A stretch of 11,937 nt of DNA from the NCBI GenBank assembly GCA_028288875.1, contig JAQGHK010000141.1, positions 1 through 11,937 on the forward strand, given 5' to 3'. The stretch is from Phycisphaerales bacterium (lineage in GTDB: Bacteria > Planctomycetota > Phycisphaerae > Tepidisphaerales > Tepidisphaeraceae). Below, piece after piece: positions 7,998 to 11,937 of the stretch (position 1 is its first letter; each line of letters opens with the position of its first letter). A program made the position numbers and the translations under genes. The notes beneath the pieces were generated by a model that was not told where the DNA came from, searched no databases, and saw only the letters and a program-made list of their open reading frames with translations.

Positions 7998-8020
7998 CGT
8001 AGGGATGACCACAAACCACG

Positions 8021-8050
8021 TGTAGCCGGTGAGCATGCTCGCCGTTCTTC
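8021..8050 (+). terminator. Hairpin after the hydrolase gene; terminator or small palindromic repeat
   Basis: A 7-bp stem (8027-8033 with 8038-8044, one G-U pair) closes a CATG loop and is followed by TTCTTC (8045-8050). It starts 30 nt after the hydrolase stop codon, where an intrinsic terminator is expected. The T-run is short and interrupted. The hairpin is preceded by TGTAG, as is the larger palindrome at 8942, so it may be a dispersed repeat serving as a terminator. Confidence 0.4.
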
Positions 8051-8120
8051 ACGCGGAATTGCGGGGCCTCTTGCACGACTTCCTGCAACCGACGTTTACT
8101 AAAACCAGCGACACCGGCGG

Positions 8121-8129
8121 TGCTACGAT
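8121..8129 (+). promoter_or_regulatory. Candidate extended -10 element upstream of the first SDR gene
   Basis: TGC followed by TACGAT fits an extended -10 (TGnTAnnnT), 22 nt before the ATG at 8152. No good -35 box is spaced correctly, which is compatible with an extended -10 promoter. Pattern match only. Confidence 0.35.
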
Positions 8130-8151
8130 CACTGCTTAATCGGAGCTTTCT

Positions 8152-8937
8152 ATGGATCTGCAACTCAAAGGCAAGACCGCCCTCGTCACCGGCAGCACCG
8201 CCGGCATTGGCTTGGCGATCGCCACCAGTTTGGCGGGCGAAGGGGCGACGGTTTACATCAACGGCCGAAAGACTGAGCGCGTAGACGCGGCGATCGCCGA
8301 GATCAAAAAGACGCATCCGAAGGCCGAACTCCGTCCACTGGCTGCCGACTTGTCGAAAGCGGCGGGCGTCGCCATCGCCGTGAAAGCTTTGCCGGCCGTC
8401 GACATCCTGATCAACAACCTCGGCATCTTTGAGATCGTCGATTTTGACAAGATCAAAGATGAGGACTGGACGCGGTTTTTCGAAACCAACGTCATGTCCG
8501 GTGTGAGGATGAGCCGTGCGTATCTGCCGGCAATGCTCAAGAAAAACTGGGGCCGAATCGTGTTCATCTCCAGCGAATCGGCTTTTGCGATTCCGAAGGA
8601 GATGATTCATTACGGCATGACCAAGAGTGCCCAAGTGAGCATCGCCCGCGGACTGGCCGAGCTGACGCAAGGAACGGCCGTGACAGTCAACAGCGTGCTG
8701 CCCGGTCCGACACATTCGGAAGGTCTGGAAGACTTCGTCAAATCCATGAGCGGCGGCAGCGTCGAGGGAATGGAAGAAGAATTCTTCAAAACCGCCCGGC
8801 CGGGCAGCCTGATCAAGCGGTTCCTGACGACGAAAGAAATCGGCGACACCGTTACCTACGTCTGCAGCCCGCTCGCCAGCGGCATCAACGGCGCGGCGAT
8901 CCGCAATGAGGGCGGGCTGTTGAAGTCGGCGTTTTAA
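8152..8937 (+). CDS. Classical SDR-family NAD(P)-dependent oxidoreductase
   Basis: This 261-residue Rossmann-fold dehydrogenase/reductase is of classical SDR length. Cofactor motif TGSTAGIG is at 13-20, NNLG (a variant of NNAG) at 88-91, catalytic Asn113, Ser in ISSES (139-143), and Tyr154/Lys158 in YGMTK. PGPT follows at 184-187. The asparagine-serine-tyrosine-lysine set is complete, so the protein should be active. NGR (37-39) after the second strand suggests a preference for NADP(H), an inference from the basic residue. The ATG at 8152 has GGAG 6 nt upstream. The C-terminus (INGAAIRNEGG) replaces the more common TGxxxxxDGG. Substrate is unknown. A second, only distantly similar SDR follows after a palindromic spacer. 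Confidence 0.92.
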   Translation: MDLQLKGKTALVTGSTAGIGLAIATSLAGEGATVYINGRKTERVDAAIAEIKKTHPKAELRPLAADLSKAAGVAIAVKALPAVDILINNLGIFEIVDFDKIKDEDWTRFFETNVMSGVRMSRAYLPAMLKKNWGRIVFISSESAFAIPKEMIHYGMTKSAQVSIARGLAELTQGTAVTVNSVLPGPTHSEGLEDFVKSMSGGSVEGMEEEFFKTARPGSLIKRFLTTKEIGDTVTYVCSPLASGINGAAIRNEGGLLKSAF

Positions 8938-8941
8938 AAAC

Positions 8942-9013
8942 TGTAGGGGCGACATACATGTCGCCCGATTCCTCGGTTTGACGGTCACGGGCGACATGTA
9001 TGTCGCCCCTACA
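8942..9013. repeat. 26-bp perfect inverted repeat, each arm itself palindromic (MITE/REP-like element)
   Basis: The left arm (8942-8967) and right arm (8988-9013) are exact reverse complements over 26 bp, separated by a 20-nt loop (8968-8987). Each arm contains its own 9-bp palindrome; in the left arm GGGCGACAT (8947-8955) pairs with ATGTCGCCC (8958-8966). The DNA or RNA can therefore fold as one long hairpin or two small ones. The element fills 72 of the 87 nt between the two SDR genes, beginning 4 nt after the first stop codon. Its last base is the first base of the AAAGG ribosome binding site of the second gene. The outer ends (TGTAGGGGCG…CGCCCCTACA) look like a small non-coding mobile or REP-type repeat. 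It could also terminate or attenuate transcription. Confidence 0.85.
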
Positions 9014-9024
9014 AAGGCTCTGCT

Positions 9025-9768
9025 ATGTCGTTCTCCCTCAACAACAAAACCGCCATCGTCACCGGCGGCTCGCGCGGCATTGGGGCGGGCATCGCACAAT
9101 CGCTCGGCGGGGCCGGGGCGAACGTGATCGTCGTCTACAACAGCAATGCCGGTGAGGCCGGCAAAGTCGTTTCGGCCGTCACGGCCGCGGGCGGTAAGGC
9201 CGTCGCCGTTGCGGCGAACGTCGGCGAATCCGCCGCCGCCAAAACGTTGTTCGATGCCGCCGAAAAACACTTCGGGAAGGCCGACATTCTGGTCCACGCC
9301 GCCGGGGCGATCCTCTACAAGAAGATCGAAGACACCACCGATGACGACTTCGACAAGCTGATGAAATTGAACGTCTACGGCACGTTCTACCTGCTGCGCG
9401 AGGCCGCAAAACGCTTGGCCGACGGCGGGCGGATCATCACGTTCAGTTCCACCACCACGCGGCTGATGCTGCCGACGTATGGTCCGTATGTCGCCACGAA
9501 GGGCGCGGTCGAGCAGATCACCCGCGTGGCCGCCAAGGAACTCGGCGGGCGGAAGATCACCGTCAACGCCGTCAGCCCGGGTGCGACCGCCACCGACCTC
9601 TTCCTCACCGGCAAGAGCCAGGAACAGATCGACCGCAACGCCGCCATGACCAATTTCGGCCGCCTTGGTGAAGTGGACGATATGACCGGGCTCGTCACAT
9701 TCCTCGCCAGCGACGAAGCCCGCTGGATTACCGGCCAAGTGATCGCCTGCAACGGCGGCGTGGCGTAA
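9025..9768 (+). CDS. FabG-like SDR-family oxidoreductase
   Basis: This 247-residue classical SDR is of the FabG-like size class. It has TGGSRGIG (13-20), HAAG (91-94, replacing NNAG), Asn116, SSTTT with Ser141/142, YVATK with Tyr155/Lys159, SPGATATDL (184-192) and the terminal TGQVIACNGGVA. The catalytic tetrad is complete. FabG reduces 3-oxoacyl-ACP in fatty acid synthesis, but many relatives of this size act on other carbonyls. No acyl carrier protein or other fab gene is nearby, so a FabG role is not claimed. The ATG at 9025 is preceded by AAAGG (9013-9017) with 7 nt spacing, directly against the long inverted repeat. The gene ends 22 nt before the convergent PEP-CTERM gene, with no room for a separate terminator hairpin. 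Confidence 0.92.
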   Translation: MSFSLNNKTAIVTGGSRGIGAGIAQSLGGAGANVIVVYNSNAGEAGKVVSAVTAAGGKAVAVAANVGESAAAKTLFDAAEKHFGKADILVHAAGAILYKKIEDTTDDDFDKLMKLNVYGTFYLLREAAKRLADGGRIITFSSTTTRLMLPTYGPYVATKGAVEQITRVAAKELGGRKITVNAVSPGATATDLFLTGKSQEQIDRNAAMTNFGRLGEVDDMTGLVTFLASDEARWITGQVIACNGGVA

Positions 9769-9790
9769 GGGCTGCGCCCATTCGTCGGGA

Positions 9791-10906
9791 TCAGCGTCGG
9801 CGGCGGCCCAAGGCCATACCAATCACGGCGAGGCCCGCCAGGCTCACCGGTTCAGGAACGGTCCATGCGATGGCGTGAACATTGCCGGCGGTGTCGGTGG
9901 CAACTCCATAAATCGTATTGCCGCTGATATCCAAAGCGCGCGACGCCGTGAATGTTGCCGGCAGAAGCGATTGCAGGTCGAAGGCGCTGATAGCGCTTCC
10001 GGACCAAAGCATGGCGTGATTAGGGCCATTGGAAACCGAGTTGTAGCCGACCTGATAAGTGCCGTCGGCATCGACGGCGAATGATTGGGAAAGCTCGCTG
10101 GGATTCAGATCGATCGCGCTTGCCGCCGAGCCGGTCCACAGCAAGGCGTGGGACTGCGTTTTGTTCAGCAGGGTGCCATATCCGACCTGTTGCCCGCCGC
10201 CGTTGCCCAATGCGATCGAACCGCCGAAGGTAGTTGGGTTCAGGTCCACGGCGCTGGCCGCCGTTCCGGCCCAGCGCAACGCGTGTGGCAGCGGGGATCC
10301 GCCCGCGCCGTAGCCGTCACCGACCTGCTGGGCGCCGTCGGTGGCGTTGGCTTCGGTGGCGGTAAAGCCGCCAGGGTCCAGATCGACGGCGCTGGCGGCG
10401 GTGCCGGTCCAGAGCACGGCATGGTATTGCGAAGTGGTCGTCGTTCGAGCTTGCCCGACCTGCTGGCCGCCGCCCGCACCGAATGCCGTTGAAACGCTGA
10501 ATCCGCTCGGGTGGAGGTCGACGACGCTCGCGGCCGTCCCCGACCAAAGCAGTGCGTGGGACTGGCCGGCCGTTGCCGTGCCGTAGCCGTAGCCGGCCTG
10601 CTGCGTGCCCGTGGTGCCGTTCGCCACCGCGTTGCTGAAATTGGTGGGAGTCAGGTCGACGCCATTGGGTGTGGCCGCCGTCCAGAGATAGGCTCGCAAC
10701 GTGCTGTTGACGAGTGTGGCCTGCCCGGCGAATTGCCCGCCAGACGATTTCCCAACGCTGGAAATCCCGACCTGCGATCCGGCCGGCTTACCGAGTGTGA
10801 ACAAGTCTGAATAGACGATGTTGGCATGGGCGTGAGACGCAGCGATCCCGGTGAACAGCGCTGCCGCAAGAACGGAATGCGGAATGCCATGGCGTGCAAT
10901 GATCAT
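9791..10906 (-). CDS. PEP-CTERM protein built of HAF-like repeats, predicted beta-propeller
   Basis: From ATG 10906 the protein has 371 residues. Residues 1-28 form a signal peptide with hydrophobic core VLAAALFTGIAA and cleavage after AHA (26-28). The body is six repeats of 44-47 residues with consensus HALLW-GTAAS-VDLNP…GGQQVGYG, resembling the HAF family of probable extracellular repeats. The C-terminus is VPEP, a hydrophobic stretch and GRRRR, the PEP-CTERM sorting signal. That signal is processed by exosortase and delivers proteins to the surface or exopolysaccharide matrix. The frame extends upstream to a GTG at 10957, but that would place 17 extra residues before the signal peptide. 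ATG 10906 is preferred, although only a weak AGTAGG precedes it. Function is unknown; a matrix or surface role is inferred. No exosortase is in the window. Confidence 0.85.
   Translation of the reverse strand: MIIARHGIPHSVLAAALFTGIAASHAHANIVYSDLFTLGKPAGSQVGISSVGKSSGGQFAGQATLVNSTLRAYLWTAATPNGVDLTPTNFSNAVANGTTGTQQAGYGYGTATAGQSHALLWSGTAASVVDLHPSGFSVSTAFGAGGGQQVGQARTTTTSQYHAVLWTGTAASAVDLDPGGFTATEANATDGAQQVGDGYGAGGSPLPHALRWAGTAASAVDLNPTTFGGSIALGNGGGQQVGYGTLLNKTQSHALLWTGSAASAIDLNPSELSQSFAVDADGTYQVGYNSVSNGPNHAMLWSGSAISAFDLQSLLPATFTASRALDISGNTIYGVATDTAGNVHAIAWTVPEPVSLAGLAVIGMALGRRRR
9863..10699 (-). repeat. Six tandem 44-47-residue HAF-like repeats plus a closing partial
   Basis: Counting from ATG 10906, repeat starts fall at residues 71 (RAYLW, degenerate), 117 (HALLW), 162 (HAVLW), 208 (HALRW), 253 (HALLW) and 297 (HAMLW). 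A lone HAIAW at 344 closes the series. Spacings are 46, 45, 46, 45, 44 and 47 residues. Each unit carries WxGxAxSxxDL and, about 20 residues later, GxQQVGYG or a variant. The period and the orphan final strand suggest a six- or seven-bladed beta-propeller whose last strand completes an N-terminal blade (inference). Confidence 0.8.
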
Positions 10907-10999
10907 GAGTGGACCTACTATAAAATGGCTCAGAGGACCCCGAAAAAGGCGTAGCACCCAAATGTAGCCAAGGCGAGAGGTGTAAGCTACTCGGTTGGC

Positions 11000-11011
11000 C
11001 GGTGAACACCG
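11000..11011. promoter_or_regulatory. Short palindrome CGGTGAACACCG in divergent promoter region (possible operator)
   Basis: Two 5-bp half-sites, CGGTG and CACCG, flank a central AA in the 178-nt spacer between the PEP-CTERM gene and the quinone oxidoreductase gene. It could bind a dimeric regulator, but a palindrome this short can occur by chance. No regulator gene is adjacent and no clear promoter pair is visible beside it. Confidence 0.2.
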
Positions 11012-11084
11012 AAATACCCCGCCAATCTTCTGCTTCTGGGATTAGCGGCGTTGATTTGGGCGATTTGGTAAAAAGAGGTTGATC

Positions 11085-11937
11085 ATGAAAGCGGTACATG
11101 TCAAACAGTTTGGTGGTCCTGAAGTTCTGAACCTGGCCGATCTGCCCGACCCAATACCCGGCGACGGCGAAGTGCTGATTCGTCTGCATGCGACCGGCGT
11201 GAACCCTGTGGAAACCTACGTTCGCGCCGGAAAATACGCAGTGCTGCCGCCGCTGCCGTATACGCCGGGGCACGAAGCGGCGGGTGTGATCACGGCGCTT
11301 GGAGCGAGCGTGGTGGACCTGAAGGTCGGCCAGCGCGTGTGGGTGAGCATGACGATCTCGGGCCACGGGCAGGGCACGTATGCCGAGCAGTGTGTTGCGG
11401 CAGCGGGGCACGTGCATGCGTTGCCGGACGCGCTGAGCTTCGAGCAAGGCGCGGCAATCAATGTGGCATACGTGACGGCGCATCGCGCGTTGTTTGATCG
11501 TGCCGACCTGAAGCCGGGCGATATCGTGCTGATCCACGGTGCGACCGGCGGCGTGGGTCTGGCGGCAGTGCAGATCGCGGCGCGACACGGGGCGATCGTC
11601 CTCGGCACCGGCGGCACGGCGGAAGGGCGGAAGCTGGCCGAAGAGCATGGGGCAGCGAAAACGTTCGATCACAAACAGGATGGCTACATCGAGCAGATCA
11701 AAGCGGCCACCAATGGCCGTGGCGTGGACGTGGTGATCGAAATGGCGGCTCACGTGAACCTCGATAAAGACCTCGCCGTCATTGGTCGTGGCGGTCGCGT
11801 CGTGGTGATCGGCAGCCGCGGGCCGGTGCAGATTGATCCGCGGCAACTGATGGTGAAGGAGCCGCTTGTGACCGGCGTAACCTACTGGGGCGACGGCGAG
11901 GCGACCGTGATGCACGCGCTGGCCGCCGTCGACGCGC
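11085..11937 (+). CDS. Zeta-crystallin-like NADPH:quinone oxidoreductase, MDR superfamily (3' truncated by window)
   Basis: The ATG at 11085 follows AGAGG by 6 nt, and the frame is open to the window end, giving 284 residues. The N-terminal GroES-like catalytic domain covers roughly residues 1-120 (VNPVETYVRAGKY, PGHEAAGVI at 61-69). The Rossmann domain has HGATGGVGLAAVQIA (151-165), the AxxGxVG cofactor loop of quinone reductases. GSRG (243-246) and INPR-like IDPR (250-253) follow. The set HGATGGVG, IEMxAxVNLxKDL and GSRG is that of the CRYZ/zeta-crystallin subgroup, which makes one-electron reductions of quinones with NADPH and lacks catalytic zinc. The usual length is about 325-330 residues, so some 40-45 C-terminal residues lie outside the window. 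It is divergent from the PEP-CTERM gene. Family call is firm; substrate is inferred. Confidence 0.93.
   Translation, partial: MKAVHVKQFGGPEVLNLADLPDPIPGDGEVLIRLHATGVNPVETYVRAGKYAVLPPLPYTPGHEAAGVITALGASVVDLKVGQRVWVSMTISGHGQGTYAEQCVAAAGHVHALPDALSFEQGAAINVAYVTAHRALFDRADLKPGDIVLIHGATGGVGLAAVQIAARHGAIVLGTGGTAEGRKLAEEHGAAKTFDHKQDGYIEQIKAATNGRGVDVVIEMAAHVNLDKDLAVIGRGGRVVVIGSRGPVQIDPRQLMVKEPLVTGVTYWGDGEATVMHALAAVDA

Noticed and set aside
8942..9013. CRISPR repeat-spacer unit
   Set aside because: There are only two arms and they are inverted, not direct, with a 20-nt loop and no cas genes. It is an inverted repeat.
8152..9768. Tandem duplication of one SDR gene
   Set aside because: The two proteins share only family motifs; they differ in NNLG versus HAAG, in length and in the C-terminal ending, so they are not recent duplicates.
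7792..9822. A 676-codon open frame on the - strand
   Set aside because: It runs antisense through the hydrolase end and both SDR genes, including the palindromic spacer, and shows no domain. The + strand genes have complete catalytic motifs.
9863..10699. Non-coding tandem DNA repeat
   Set aside because: The roughly 135-bp periodicity follows codon frame and conserved protein residues, so it is a protein repeat, not a satellite array.
10788..11915. A 375-codon open frame on the - strand
   Set aside because: It overlaps the zeta-crystallin-like gene in antisense and the promoter region of the PEP-CTERM gene; its composition is low-complexity and rich in His and Arg.

Overview
The window is GC-rich bacterial DNA that most likely comes from a planctomycete, perhaps the Phycisphaerae/Tepidisphaerales side. 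The evidence is a 1546-residue secreted-type protein whose N-terminus carries the planctomycete 'LExRRLM' signature in place of a classical signal peptide, a PEP-CTERM protein ending in VPEP…GRRRR, a CE12-type sugar esterase, and short palindromic intergenic repeats. The taxon is inferred from gene style; there is no rRNA or other marker gene.

Layout. Positions 1-711 (+) hold the 3' part of a CE12/SGNH acetylesterase. A hairpin-bearing gap (712-932) separates it from a convergent 4.6-kb gene (933-5573, -) for a modular surface or extracellular protein. That protein has an N-terminal lectin-like sandwich, two copies of an Ig-like plus roughly 200-residue module, three FN3 domains, a DUF1349-like sandwich and a C-terminal DNRLRE/CBM96-like domain. 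Divergent from it is a small cytoplasmic FHA-domain protein (5739-6212, +). A run of + strand redox and hydrolase genes follows: nitroreductase (6306-6944), Tat-exported metallo-beta-lactamase-fold hydrolase (6990-7997), and two short-chain dehydrogenases (8152-8937 and 9025-9768) separated by a large palindromic element. On the - strand, 9791-10906 encodes a PEP-CTERM protein made of HAF-like repeats, probably a beta-propeller. Divergent from it, a zeta-crystallin-type quinone oxidoreductase starts at 11085 and runs off the window end.

How the genes relate. The nitroreductase and the exported hydrolase are 45 nt apart and are probably co-transcribed. The SDRs and quinone reductase are general carbonyl/quinone redox enzymes with no visible pathway link. 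The esterase, the giant protein and the PEP-CTERM protein fit an extracellular or cell-surface polysaccharide lifestyle. I see no CRISPR array, transposase, phage gene, toxin-antitoxin pair, tRNA or rRNA, and no convincing undescribed multi-gene system. The most noteworthy items are the duplicated module in the giant protein, the 26-bp perfect inverted repeat abutting an SDR ribosome binding site, and the HAF-like repeat PEP-CTERM protein.
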